Notes: generated by a model from the sequence alone, not told the origin. Positions 41,701-55,459 are shown, counted from the first letter of the stretch. The stretch is 64,000 nucleotides of DNA from Diprion similis (GCF_021155765.1 NC_060110.1:20420001-20484000), one strand, 5' to 3'. Numbers and translations are program-made.

Positions 41701-43121
41701 GGGAAGCCAGAGGTCGATTTGGAATCGCTGTCGTTAACGGAAGAGTTTATGCGATCGGCGGGTCAAATGGTTCTACGGAACTTGCTACTGTCGAAGTTCT
41801 CAACCCTGAGGCTGGATGGAAGTGGTCAGCTGTTGCGAATCTTCCTTTGGCTAGATCAAATTCGGGTGTCTGCGCTTTGGGCAGCAAGATTTATTGCATC
41901 GGCGGATGGAATGGTCAGGTGAGCAAAAGAAACTTACTTCAACCTCAATACAGCTACCACTATTTCCTCTCGATATATTGAATTTTTTCTCACATCTATA
42001 GGAGCTGCAATACCCTACAAAAATGACTAAAAGCTTTATTTCGTTATAGGCTGGTATTAAACAGTGCGACGTCTTCGATCCTGAGACAGGCAAATGGTCA
42101 AGCATCAAACCACTGAGAACTGGGAGATACCAGGCAGGAGTGTGTGCATATCAAGACCGCGTCTACGCAGTGGGTGGTTGCGATGCGTGGAACTGTCTGA
42201 ATTCCGTGGAAATTTACAACCCGGAAGAAGACACGTGGTCAGTGGGACCACCTCTTATATCAGCCCGTCGTGGCTGCGGCCTTGCTGTCTTCCGTGGTCG
42301 ACTTTATGCCGTTGGCGGATCTTCTGGAACGCACAGTCTCACGACGACGGAAATATTCGACCCTGAAGAACAAGTCTGGGTACCAGGGCCCAATCTGGCT
42401 ACACCGAGAGCAAATGTAGCTGTCGCGGTTGTCGGAGACAGGTGAAACTTTTATAGCTTACGTCAAATTTTGTTTGCATTTCAAAAAAATGCTATCGTGG
42501 TTACTCGGAATTTTTATGACGACGGCAAATAGTAAGAGATTTTTACATACTTACAGATTGTACGCAGTAGGTGGATTTTCTGGTAAGAATTTCTTGAATT
42601 CCATCGAATATTTGGACGCTCACAGCAACGAGTGGACGACGTTCGTACCAAAGTCCGACGGTACAAACACACCCGCAAGCTCGCTGCAAAACAGTTTTTC
42701 AGATACCAGCTTGAATGGTAACGAAAAGAACGTGATGAATATCAGCACATCGAGCAACGCGAGTGATTCGAGTATCGTCAGCGAGAAAAATGGTTCCGTT
42801 TATGGTTCGGGAATGGAATCCTTGTCCAATTTTCAAAAAAATACCATTACCACAAATTTTGATACAGATGTAAATTCTACCGATGAGTCGGAACAAGACT
42901 CCGTTACATCGAGTAATGGCATCGCTGCAACTAATGGTACTTTCAAAAGTTCCGAGGCCGTCGTTATTACTGAAGCAAAGCCTGAATCTCAGGTGAATCC
43001 GCATACGGCAACAAAGGGAACTGCGGTAAATACGGGTTCTGCGAGTACTGCTAACGGTATACACGATCGAAAAATCGTCGAGACTGATCTCGCTACAAAT
43101 AATGGATCTCAAGAATTCTAA
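38800..43121 (+). CDS. IVNS1ABP: BTB-BACK-kelch protein, influenza virus NS1A-binding protein homolog (IVNS1ABP)
   Basis: Seven coding exons join in frame to 818 aa: 38800-38946, 39788-39966, 40274-40472, 40654-41098, 41389-41918, 42050-42441 and 42557-43121. The first coding exon probably begins at 38708. I chose the ATG at 38800 because no ATG precedes it in the exon. The domains are BTB/POZ (about 34-140, with FCDVVLHVG and HRAVLAAVSPHLFELF), BACK (about 145-280), a linker, and six kelch repeats (about 385-685) with the expected GG pairs followed by spaced Tyr and Trp. A Ser/Thr/Asn-rich tail of about 130 residues ends the protein. The human protein is 642 aa; the excess here is mostly this tail and the N-terminal leader. 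Family members stabilise actin and act as Cullin-3 adaptors, and the vertebrate one also takes part in splicing. The gene converges with Dpm1. Likely poly(A) signals are at 43167 (ATTAAA) and 43311 (AATAAA). Confidence 0.93.
38947..39787 (+). other. Kelch-gene intron after first coding exon
   Basis: An 841-base GT-AG intron, donor GTAAGT and acceptor CTCTGCAG. It falls between His49 and Val50 of the BTB domain in phase 0. No other feature seen. Confidence 0.85.
39967..40273 (+). other. Kelch-gene intron 2 (coding)
   Basis: A 307-base GT-AG intron, donor GTGAGC and acceptor TTTTCAG. It splits an Arg codon (AG|G) in the second half of the BTB domain. No other feature seen. Confidence 0.85.
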
Positions 43122-43310
43122 ATGCATAATGATTGTTGGTTTTTAAAGTCAGATGAATGAAAGTGTATTAAAGATAAATGTATCTCTGATTATTCTCATT
43201 GCATCTAATATGCGGTGGAAGAGCGAATGATGTGTAGGAGCGAACGTGACAGTTATTTTCCTTTCTTTTTTTTTAAATATTAATATTATTGTTATAACTA
43301 AGGAGAGTAA

Positions 43311-43316
43311 AATAAA
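43311..43316 (+). terminator. Likely poly(A) signal of the kelch gene
   Basis: An AATAAA hexamer 190 bases after the stop codon. An ATTAAA at 43167-43172 is an earlier alternative. Confidence 0.45.
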
Positions 43317-43775
43317 TTCAACAAGAGAAAAAAAAACGAGAAACATAAAATAAAATGAATTTGAACATTATCCGTGCCATACAGTATGTAAAACAATCCT
43401 TTGTGAATTTTTTTTTCGACAAAAATTCCATAATTTTTGCGGAATACTTAAAATAAAATTGGGTCCACAGATTTTGTAATTACGATATAATACTATCAAT
43501 TATTAATGTTACATGGGTAATAGGGTTTACAAAGAAACTCTTGTGAGGCAACGTGAATCAGCAGCAATAATTTGTCAGCCTCAAAAATACCATCGAAGTA
43601 TTTTTAAATTATTAATATACCTACGTTTGTCTACTTGGTTTTAATGGTACCTATGAATTTCATGTTAAACTACCTGAAAATCACTCCTAATCTTAATCAG
43701 CAAAATAATTCATATTATATATTGGTCGTTTGGTAGATACTAGACTACAATATATTTAAAAAACAAACAAATATA

Positions 43776-43852
43776 TATGTGTGTGTGTGCGTATGTATAT
43801 ATATATATATATATATACATACATATATACATACACACACACATACGACACA
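43776..43852. repeat. Self-complementary TG/TA/CA microsatellite
   Basis: A run of TG units passes through TA units into CA units. The left arm (TGTGTGTGTGCGTATGTA) is nearly the reverse complement of the right (TACATACACACACACA). The tract could form a long hairpin between two convergent genes. Confidence 0.85.
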
Positions 43853-44167
43853 ACATATATATGAAAGAAAATATATTTTTGAAATAATTGAAACGTACTG
43901 ACACGCCGCCATAGAATTAAAGCTGGTTACAAACTGAATTCTTTTCGACTGTTATACCGAATTGAATGGTTACTGTTATATAAATACATTTAAAAAATTT
44001 AAAAACAAAAAATATCCTCTATGCCCTAAGATTACCTGTAATAAATAATAAACTTGAAAAAAAGTTATATTTCATGTTTGCTTATAACCTCTTCGTTTGA
44101 AGATCGATAAAAAGGATCCCAGTAAAATTTTCTTGACAAATAATACTGCACACATTGGTTATAATTA

Positions 44168-44173
44168 TTTATT
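44168..44173 (-). terminator. Likely poly(A) signal of Dpm1
   Basis: TTTATT on the plus strand, AATAAA on the minus strand, about 103 bases past the Dpm1 stop codon. Confidence 0.5.
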
Positions 44174-44275
44174 AAAATTATTCCAATTGATAGTAATCAG
44201 GCAGTATCGTGTGCCATAATGTATCAGACATCGGTTATTACATTGCATTCAGGGAGTGGGTAATCAATAACAATC

Positions 44276-46066
<1,791 letters not shown>

Positions 46067-47003
46067 ATGGGAAAAACTACACGGGTGGTGGTGTGCGGAA
46101 TGAAGGGGGTAGGGAAGACTGCTCTCTTGGAACAACTCATCTATGGAAACGTTACCACAAACACCGTAAGACCATTATATAGATAACAATATTCTTTTCC
46201 TATTAGACCGTTCAAATTTATCAGCCTAACTATGCTTCGCCTTATTCATAAGAAGAAATAATGTTCGCCTGTACAATTTTGAAAATTTTGGGATTTTGGA
46301 ATCCCCTCTTCTTTTACTTTGATCCTTATACGCGTAAATGAAGGTTTTTGTAAACTAAAATACAATGCTATTAAATACCCATTTGACTACCGTAAAGTAG
46401 ATATATCCAGATTCATTTATTGTAAATAATGTGCTTGTACTGCGGCTATAGTGAATCGTTGAGACAAAATATGAAAAAATGTCATTTTTATTCCAGGAAA
46501 TTCATCCTACTATCGAAGATATTTATGTAGCAAATATAGAGACAGATAGAGGTACAAAGGAAAAGGTACGATTTTATGATACAGCTGGATTAGAACCACT
46601 ACAGACGAATGCAAGTAGTCCACAGTTGGCACGACACTACCTTGGCTTCGCTGATGGGTATGTGCTTGTATACGATACTGCAAAACCTGAATCTCTAGAC
46701 GTTTTATTTCCTTTAAAAAAAGACATAGACAAACACAAAGATAAGAAGGAAATCACTATTATTGTTATCGGGAATCGTACAAAACCTGACGTTGAGTTGA
46801 ATAATTTGGAAAACACTGCTAGCAAAGCAGCCAACTGGTGTACGAGAGAAAAACTAAGGCATTATGAGGTGAATGTATTGGACAGACCAAGTCTGTATGA
46901 TGCCTTTGTTCATTTATCGTCAAAATTGAATCCACCGCCCAACAAAAGTACATTTCCTCAACTCAGCATGGGTCGAAAAACTGTAAAAGCTGAGGCGCCG
47001 TAA
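46067..47003 (+). CDS. kappaB-Ras: NF-kappa-B inhibitor-interacting Ras-like protein (kappaB-Ras / NKIRAS)
   Basis: Two exons, 46067-46165 and 46497-47003, give 201 aa (vertebrate NKIRAS about 190). The start ATG opens MGKTTRVVVCG and leads straight into the P-loop GMKGVGKT (residues 11-18). Next come the conserved ETMED-like switch region (here PTIED, 37-41), ETDRG (48-52), the G3 motif DTAGLE (61-66), FADGYVLVY (84-92) and KKDIDKHKDKKE (107-118). As known for this family, the residue matching Ras Gly12 is not Gly (Lys13) and the one matching Gln61 is Leu65, changes that in Ras lock the GTP state. The usual NKxD guanine motif is degenerate (NRTKPD, 126-131). There is no C-terminal CaaX box, so no prenylation is expected. 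Family members bind the IkB-beta PEST region and slow its degradation, and also restrain Ral. The gene is divergent to Dpm1 and convergent with Fa2h. The weak poly(A) candidates are ATTAAA at 47700 and AATAAA at 47806. Confidence 0.93.
46166..46496 (+). other. kappaB-Ras intron
   Basis: A 331-base GT-AG intron, donor GTAAGA and acceptor TTATTCCAG, phase 0 between Thr33 and Glu34. AT-rich, nothing else seen. Confidence 0.85.
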
Positions 47004-48039
47004 ATTTTTTCTCATTATTCTAGGTACCTGTCAAAGCCATTTCAATTTGTGAATTATTTTCACTTTTTATGACCCACAGTTGTGCACTGACCACAATTTA
47101 TGTTCATTCCAATTCTATCTGACATAGTTTCGGAGATATCATTTATAGAAGGCACCCTCAAGCCTTTTCTTCCTTTCCAACTATGAACAACAAATTATTA
47201 CCAAAATTGTGCCAGTAACGTGTTCCCAGTTAAACTATGCAATTATATCTCTACTGTTGAATAATGTCCTTATTATATAGTTACGATAAATATTTTATCC
47301 CTATGCAATCGAGATTTGCAGGTTTACACAAATTGCATTATCTTGGAATTTAAAGAACAAGATAAATCTCACATAGCTGATTATGTAGCTGTCAATATAA
47401 GCATCTAACTTCGTGTTTCCACTTAAGTTGGTATGCTTTATTTTTATCGTAATATGCAAATAATTTTTCGAATTGCGCATATTGACTTTATCAACATTAG
47501 TTTGTGAACTTTGAATTATAGAGTCCACTGCAGGATACACTTCAATTTGATTATGACTAATGTTAAATAATGGCTGAAAATGTATCAGGCTGCGTGTCAA
47601 TTCGAGTTATTAATGTACGTGAAACACTGCGGTACTTAATTAATTTATTCTGAAAGTAATAATCTCTCTCTAAAACTTCGTATACATAGTATACAATATA
47701 TTAAACACAAAGAATATACATACTAATTAAACTTTTAAATTATTTTTTCATGACACATGTTCCTTAATACATGTACTTAAAAAAATCTCATACTGATATT
47801 AATTTAATAAAATATATTATTTTTTGTATTGAAAATCGTGTTGCATAATGATGTACATAAATCTTAAATACATTATTTATTCCCTACTTGTTTTCCGATT
47901 TATCATTAATCTTCTAGTAATACGATGAAAATATATTATTTTTACCATTAGCTTTATTATTATAATAATAATGGATACACAGAATTGTATTAAAAATAGA
48001 ATAAAATTTTACGTTCATCAGCACAGTATTGCTTGAACT
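47004..48039. other. Convergent 3' region of kappaB-Ras and Fa2h
   Basis: AT-rich tail-to-tail interval of about 1 kb holding both 3' UTRs. No domain-bearing frame on either strand. A minus-strand AATAAA at 47958-47953 lies 82 bases past the Fa2h stop. Confidence 0.65.
47953..47958 (-). terminator. Likely poly(A) signal of Fa2h
   Basis: TTTATT on the plus strand, AATAAA on the minus strand, 82 bases after the Fa2h stop codon. Confidence 0.45.
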
Positions 48040-51000
48040 TTACCATTCGATCGCCTTTTTCAAATTTCTCAACGTTATAACCGTGCCGAAAACGTAATCC
48101 CACAGTCTGCTGCTTATACCGAAACCTGAAATTAACATTACACGATATTATGCAATCTTTGAAAAAAAGCATCAAACGAATTACAGGTCCCGAGCCGCAT
48201 TTTTTCTTAGACGCTGGAGAGTTTCGCATCAAATTTCTAGGGGCTGTGAATCGAAAATAGGTACACCACACTCTGTACGAGAGAAGCGAACGTGCGCATA
48301 TTTATTGCTTTACAATTAGTAAACACAGTGTTTGTAGCCTGAATGAACGTATGACATACGCGGTAAAATGGGCTTAACATGACTCGGTGGTGGGGGTTGA
48401 GCAAATTTTACTATCGATCGAAAGTATTTCTCATTGTCAACCAAGCGGTGATTGATACTATGTGTCGCGGAACTCGTAACTGTCGGCATTCAAGTCTCAA
48501 AGTGTAGTACTGAGTTTTGAGCAATATGTGAATACAATATTGTCAGTGAGTGATGAAATACCCGACGTCGTGTTCAAATAGTTAAACCTTAAGTTACCTT
48601 CGTCGTGATGTGAAAAGTGGTGATAGTTGTGATACCTCTTCATCACGTACATATAAGTTTCAGCTTTTGGCGATCCGTAATGTAAGTAGTAGTGCGTCAT
48701 GTCGTAGCACAAGTAGCCTGGAATGATGTCAATACGATTGTAAACAATTTTTGTACTGATTCATTTTAGTGTATCCTTAGATTATAATAGACTGACTACT
48801 GACAAGTTATAAATCGCACAATTGTGATTGCGGTTTGGAAGACTCAAGTGCAACTCTGATGTTATAATTGAAACGCACAATGGTGTTGGAGATAAAGTGG
48901 TTGGTACAGGGTAGAATACATACCGATTGCGATTCCCCCTGCTGCGAAGTTCATCATCGCAACAGGAAACACCATCCCGTAAGCAGTATACAAGATAAGG
49001 GCTAACAGCACCGCAGGGGCGGGGGGAAATACCAGTCTCTGGTCATCAAACGGCGCCTGAAGGTATGTATGATGAAAGCACACGAGTTAGACCAAAATTT
49101 CATGCCGTAGTATGAAATAATCATCTTACCGATCATTTTCGACTATCTAAATGATCTTAGAAACAAACTGTAGGCATTCTGCAATTTCATTTATCTACTT
49201 CGAAATACGAAGGTTTGATCGATCGGTATTGCTGAAGCTGATGATGAGTTTATTCCGTTATAGGAATGATATTTGTTGTTATATTGACTGAACGTTAGCA
49301 ATGCAATATTTCTGGTAACAAACGCCGGCAATGTGAACTCACTTTATGGTGGAGACCATGCAGAAGAAAATGTAGAGTTATGAGAATCCTTGAGTCCGCT
49401 GGGGGTTTCATATGAAACAGCTTCCGATGTAGCGTGTATTCAAGGAAAGTCCACAAGAGGAAGCCCCAACTAATGGCAAATGAAATTTGCGGCATGGAAT
49501 CGACTGAAAAAAATAAAATAAATATTAGGTCTTCAGGACCATTTTCTGTACAAATACTCAACACACAAGCATGCTATGCTCGAAAAATTGCCTCGACCTT
49601 TGCAGGTTACTCGATTGTTTCATTGGTTTAATTTATTGATGTATGAATTCATCGTAGATAATCGAATGCGGCTCAATGAGTGGTCCTTATTATAATGTCA
49701 TGGTTGACAATTGCAGGAATAAATGCTCAGATCAAAATTCAATATGTATGTTAGACGGTCACCACACAACCATGGACCATCTCGACATTGGACAGGCGCC
49801 ATTTATTACCATGAAGACGCCATATAAATCTTAGTAACCCGCACTGACGATTAAATATTTGGGATTCTCAGAGAGCTTAACCACCCCGATTGTCTCTTTT
49901 GCCATTTTTTAGGACAAAATATACGTATAAATACTTTGTGGTATTCTTACGTAATTTTCATGGTGCGTCGTCGTGAAAAAACTTAAGCTTCTGATTGAGA
50001 TATTGGCAAGCGTACCAAAATTTCCTTTGAGATCTATCGAGCAGCCCCGATATAGAAAGAAAAAAATTATTGGGATCCAGACAGCGGGTACCATGTACCA
50101 TGGGGTGACTGTGAGACGTTCGAGGTCGTTTGATGCGAAGAGACGGATGGGCCTGTTCACTGGTAGATTCACCCATTCCCAGTAACGATCCCCTAGAGAG
50201 CCGACCTGCGACAACAGTGGGGCATTCCAGTCGACCAGCCTCTGGAAAATATAAACTGTCGTTAGAGAATTTGCAAATTATCATCACCGTCTTCGACCAA
50301 TGTATCCACGGGAATTTCTTTCGCTTCGCGAATTTAGCTAATTTGTTCCATGAGTTGTCCTCAAATCACCCTCTCTTCAAACAATTAATCCGATGTTCAA
50401 CATCAATAATTTTTTTCTAATATTTTAATTTCTAATTAATGCAGCTCATGTGACAGGAGATATTGAGCAAATTATAAATGTATAAGAAGTGAAGTGGTGT
50501 TGACTTCGTTTAAAATTTCAAATTGGTAGCTGCATGTAAAAAGGCGGATTCGGCCAGAGATCTTACTGCTGATACTTCTATGGATATGCGCAGGAAATTT
50601 CGTCTAGATATTTTTCTGATTAGAGTGAAAAATCGGTAACCTAAGGTTTCGAAGACCTCCTTAGACAAAAAGTTTACTACGCAGCAATAAATATCGATTT
50701 CTGTACCGTAAAGGAATCGTTAAGCAAGGTAGCTTAGCTCTTTCACATGCATAACCCGGCTCACATTATAGTTCTCCACAAGCTATACATTTATTCGTTT
50801 TTATAGAGTAACAAATACCGATATGTCGGTATATTTTTTGTTTCATTACAAGATCAATAAGCCGTGTATCACTGATGAATTATTGATTAGTTCTTAGTAC
50901 TCTGAACTAGAATGTTCCCTTTGCGAAACCGAGTTTCAGTACATCAGGGTAATGCCGGGTTTCCAATTTATTGAAACGGGGAAGAATTAGTCATGTACAT

Positions 51001-52586
51001 TCTCCAAGAGGGTGACAAATGTCGGGCAAGTAATCGGAGAAATGGCGACCCAGTTAAACGCATCCTGATCACACGACAGTGAGTGAAGTGTGCGTTTATC
51101 GATGGTCCGTATATATACAGTGACCGTTCATCAGAGATAACCGTCCAGATAGTCGAATGACGTGTCTTTAGGCACTGAATTATCCAAATACCGCGTGTGT
51201 ACGCATGCACACTAGCATATATTGTACGGTTATATCATTACGGTGACATAAGTTAACGCGTGCTCCAATTAAACAAATATATACACTTGCACGTAAAATT
51301 CGTTATCGCTGCATTGTGTTCGATGATAACGTGTCGGCGGTACTGGAGGTATCTGGATATAATCACAGTTTTCGAGGTAGACGTTATAATAGGACGAGTT
51401 CTGTATGAGCCGTATGACCACATACCTATGATTAAATGCGCAACTATTTGATGGTAACGTGATTGCAACGTGAAGTCAGGCTGGTTTTAGTACAACTGGG
51501 ATCTCGGATGAAGATTATACGACGCCCTTTTCCAAGAGGACAAATTAGCAACTTTCTGCTTGATCTATTCAAGCGGATATAAATTAATGAAACCATATGA
51601 GAATTTTCAAGACCTTCCTTCAACTTTACGCAGAGCTAGCGACGTGGACGTAGAAAGTTTTTGTAGCTCCTTTTGAACATTTTATTTTTTGTATTCTTTT
51701 TCCGTTTTTCTATTTTACATTTGTTTTGGTGAATATATGGACAGCACTTGCTTGGGGCCAAATCTACATCAATTACGGTAGATCTACATGAGCATACTGT
51801 AAGTCTGATTGGTGGTTTTGTAACTCTTATTATTGGATATATAATCTTGCCACAATTGATATAGATTTAACTCCGAAAAATTGCTGTCCATACATTCACC
51901 ACCGAAGATGTAAATTCTACAATATTTTTTTTCCGTGTACCCGACGTTCCCACCCAAACACCGGCACAGCGTGAAGTTAGCTGACAACCTTGTAGATCGT
52001 AAAAAGTTACGATGTTATTATAGTGACTTATCGGATCGTTACTATTCACGTTAATTATTAGTCTTGGGAATTCATGGATACCTTACTGTATGAAATTCTT
52101 CAAGGATAGAAGGAATAATGAGCCATCTATTGTATGACAATTACGAGTGAATGATTGATAGTCACTTACTTCGATTTCTTGGTATGCCTCTTGATTACTT
52201 TGTACGAATTCCTCAAAGAAATGGAAGGCTGCGATGGAATGAGAGTTCGTAACCATCGCTTCATCGATGTTCAAGCCCTTATATGGTTTTAGAATCCTGC
52301 TTCCACCTGGATGTTTTTTTAGAAGGTTCTGGATGTCGTACCTTCTTCCCTTATATTTCACCATGAATCCGTCAGCATCTTGAGTGCCATTATCCGTCTG
52401 ATAAACTCTGGTTATTTCATCGTGTGGCATAACTTCCGGTTCCACATGACTTTCCGATTTTTCAACCATTCGGGTATCCGTTTCCTGGCCTTGATTACAG
52501 ACAACTGGGGTTTCGCCAAGGAGGATAAAACCTTCATCGGTGGAGGCAGTGAACGAATCTCGGTCAGTTAAGGACTCGTTACCCAT
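48040..52586 (-). CDS. Fa2h: Fatty acid 2-hydroxylase (cytochrome b5 plus sterol-desaturase-type hydroxylase)
   Basis: Six exons on the minus strand, 52586-52170, 50241-50016, 49503-49343, 49056-48924, 48717-48598 and 48125-48040, join in frame to 380 aa (human 372). It is an ER membrane di-iron enzyme that adds the (R)-2-hydroxyl to fatty acids used in 2-hydroxy-sphingolipids. The N-terminal cytochrome b5 domain (about 74-138) carries haem ligand His92 in HPGG and probable second ligand His116. The catalytic half has the histidine clusters HRKLFH (240-245), HFLLHGLHH (259-267), HYYLH (321-325), HNYHH (342-346) and HH (349-350), with hydrophobic membrane segments before and between. About 73 residues precede the b5 domain, a longer acidic leader than in human FA2H. 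The ATG at 52586 is the first in an exon that stays open to the b5 domain, so an earlier start in an upstream exon is not excluded. It converges with kappaB-Ras. No link between the two is implied. Confidence 0.95.
48126..48597 (-). other. Fa2h last intron
   Basis: A 472-base intron on the minus strand, donor GTAACT and acceptor TTTCAG, splitting a Gly codon. No other feature seen. Confidence 0.8.
49504..50015 (-). other. Fa2h second intron
   Basis: A 512-base intron with donor GTACGC and acceptor TTTTTTTCAG, splitting a Val codon. The donor is not the strongest: a better-looking GTAAGA lies further on (near 49950), but using it would break the frame into the next exon and add residues unlike the family. 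Confidence 0.75.
50242..52169 (-). other. Fa2h first coding intron
   Basis: A 1928-base intron, donor GTAAGT and acceptor ATTTTCCAG, phase 0, separating the cytochrome b5 module from the hydroxylase module. No nested gene is seen. Confidence 0.85.
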
Positions 52587-55459
52587 GATTATTTCATGAA
52601 AATCGATTACTGTTGCAGTTCACCGAAGAACACTTTCTACGCAACTGATTAAAATAAAACGTTGCTTTTCCCTCTAAACAAGCAGACCGGATGAACCATA
52701 TCCTTACCGCAAACTCGGCCCAGGTCTAGAATCATTTCTAATATCATAGTAAAATTAGTAACGTTGGAAGTTATAGTAATGGAAAATTAAATCCCCGGCA
52801 TTAATTTTACATTTAAACGCAAATCTGACAACGTAAAGGTGCATGAGTCATGTGTACTTGCAACATATTTTTGTACAAAATCTTTTGCGGAATATTGTAT
52901 TAGAATTTTATATTTCTTGTTCAACACGGTCTACGTTAAAGGACGCGATTTAAGTTGAAACTGTGAAAATTTTCCAAGCAGGTGAAGCAAAGAAGTTAGG
53001 TGCGGCAATGATTTGACTCTGCGTGAGGTGCGGCCAAATTTACACAACACACTACGTCACCGCTGTGATGGCAAAGGCTTTGCGGTGAACAAAATCCAGG
53101 AATATTATTCGATGCAAGACAGGTTTTAGGTGAAAAAACGACGAGTAAGCAAAAAATTAATATCACGCGTAGCTACAGTGAGTATTGTAAACTGATAACC
53201 GATTTTTCGAGTCTCAAGCCTCTCATTCGTCACTCTGCACCATAGCAAGGTGATAATTTGACTTTACCTTTCGTTGCATAATCCTTCGTAACAATATTGA
53301 ACACGTGCGTCGCGCAAAATGTGTGCTGAAAAATTTTTCGCAAAATGATTGAGTCGGTTAATCAACGCGCTCGAAGTTCGTCGACGGTTTGTTACGTAAT
53401 AAGGCACGTACGCACGGGGTTCGCTTGGCGATTGTGTGAAATTCGGAAATTGTCTCGCCGGCGAGAGTCTACCGTCATGACTGAAGCCCGCGTCCATCGA
53501 ATATGCCTTTTATCAATATCGATATCACGATATCTTTCTTTACACGGAGTCCGGTGTGGTTGGTATAGATATATTACCTCCACGACTGACTGATTGTGAG
53601 CTCGCTCACGCGCGCGCTTTCGGCACGTCAAGATGCGGACGATTAGCAGGCACGTAATTGAGTAAATCCTATAAATCAGCCTTTAATTAAAGGTTGATGC
53701 GAAAGTGGTGAAATTTATACGTCCCAATTCCTTAATACAAGGGTAGCTGCCGGGATCGGGGCTCACGATCAGCCCTGTTTCGACATTTTTCGTTATATCA
53801 TGAGATTCGAAGAGGATACAACGAATAGTCACTATGTATATATACAGCATGCCAGTTTTATTATCGGACTGTTTCCTACAGATACGAAGGACAGTCTTTC
53901 CATCGTAAAATTATAGAATCACGCTATTTGTTTGTGCAAAATTTTTACGACGCAGTCGCAGGGTGGAGCGCCGTTTCGCGAGTTTTTAAAGTATCTTAAC
54001 TCCTAATTAATGTACCTGCGCGCGGTGCAGATGACAATGCGGAAAGTGATGGACATTCGAGTGGCGGGAGAGTTAGAGGGATCGATAGTACACCGTAGAG
54101 ATAATGTGTCGAGCTACTGAAAAGGCTCTGCTTTAGGATCGAAAATATTCCACGAGTTCAATAACAAAAGAGCACACGTGGTACGCGATTCCTTGTGATC
54201 ATCTAAATATCAGCGATGCGAGTGGTAGAGAATAGACCTTCTCTTTTTCCAATCTAAGACAAGTGGAAATAAATATTTGTCTTATCGTCAAACAATCCGA
54301 TCGGATTGATCGGATTCTACCAAAAGCATTATATTATACTCAGGCTGGCAACCGCTTGTATAAGCAGAGTTAGATTAGATCAGGAAGAAAAGTATATGGG
54401 ACATTTCACCAAGAAACGATCAAGCCAAACCGATGGGGTCGGAAATTTAAGTCGCATATTTTTTTCTTAAAGGTTTTGAATTTAGAAATGTACTCCCAAA
54501 GCGATTTTTGAATTATCACTTTCGTTTGGACAGGATCACTCTCGGTGAATTTGAAAAATTTCATATTCAAGACTAATTTTCTAATAGAAAAAAATGGATA
54601 TTTCAGAAAAATTTGGAAAACAAAAATATTTTCAAGAAAAAATTATACGATATCATAAAAACCAGCAGAAACTAAAATACTCAATATTATTTCGCCTTCG
54701 GAAAATACGCTATTTTTTGTTTAAAAAAATCAGATTTTAAATTAATCTTTGTCAAATTATATAATATAACGATTTTTCATTGTTTCACACAACGTTTTAG
54801 AAAAATAAAGTCTGTAAAAATATTACTACAAAAAAAAAACGCGCACTTTACTGACTAGTTTAACAACAGCATGAATTCTCCGTAGCAACGATTTTCAGTA
54901 GTTTTAACTAAAACGTTAATATCAAAATGATTTACTGTAAATTTGTAAAATATCGATTTCTTGAAAAAAAAAAAAAATTCGTGAGCTTTAAATTGCTTCC
55001 TACGTCACTCTCTAAACGTTAATCGCTTAAAACAGATTCAAATACATATGAGTGTGTCAAGTGTTTTCTGTAACATTTCAGTCAAAGGAGGATGCCAAAA
55101 ACACATTGCTGCTGGGTTATCCGTGCATGTATAATTGAGACTGCGCCAGATGATAGTTCACGTGACACTAATTGAAAGTGACAACGGCACCAAATCTGTT
55201 GGAAATGCTGTTCCAAGGTATCGGTTTGAACCGAAAGACTGAACAAAATGATCGATGCCTGATTGATTGACTCGATCCGATAACAGTGATTTGTTGAGAG
55301 GAACAGCACGCGTGAATCGGGCTTACAGAATAATTTTTATTCGTAAGGATAATCGAGAAAAACTGATCAGTTCATCCCTTGAAGTGGATCGCTAACTTCG
55401 ATATCCCCAAATAGCTATTTCTAATTAAATCCATCCGTTGGATTTGTTCAAGGTCTTAA
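52587..55459. other. Upstream and intergenic DNA left of the MITE
   Basis: Apart from the candidate Fa2h promoter, this stretch holds no exon I can support. From about 54440 to 55000 it is very AT-rich, with many A and T runs, and is of uncertain origin. Confidence 0.55.
53264..53640 (-). promoter_or_regulatory. Candidate Fa2h promoter and untranslated first exon
   Basis: On the minus strand, a GC-rich patch with CGCGCGCG (53610-53617) is followed by overlapping TCAGTCAGTC (about 53595-53586), which fits the arthropod initiator TCAGT. The next 330 bases are comparatively rich in CG and end in a donor-like AAAG|GTAAAG (near 53270). Acceptor-like sites (a T-rich stretch before CAG near 52640) precede the Fa2h ATG. 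This makes a plausible promoter plus 5' UTR exon, about 1 kb upstream of the start codon. There is no direct proof. Confidence 0.3.

Larger units (their letters stand above)
43122..44275. other. Convergent 3' ends of the kelch gene and Dpm1
   Basis: Tail-to-tail intergenic space of about 1.15 kb. It holds both 3' UTRs, very AT-rich sequence, and a TG/TA/CA array that can fold back. AATAAA at 43311 serves the plus-strand gene and an AATAAA at 44173-44168 (minus) serves Dpm1. No further gene seen. Confidence 0.7.

Noticed and set aside
49909-50015. Longer version of Fa2h exon 2 using the GTAAGA donor near 49950
   Set aside because: It breaks the frame into the next exon and adds residues unlike the family. 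The GTACGC donor at 50015 restores both frame and alignment.
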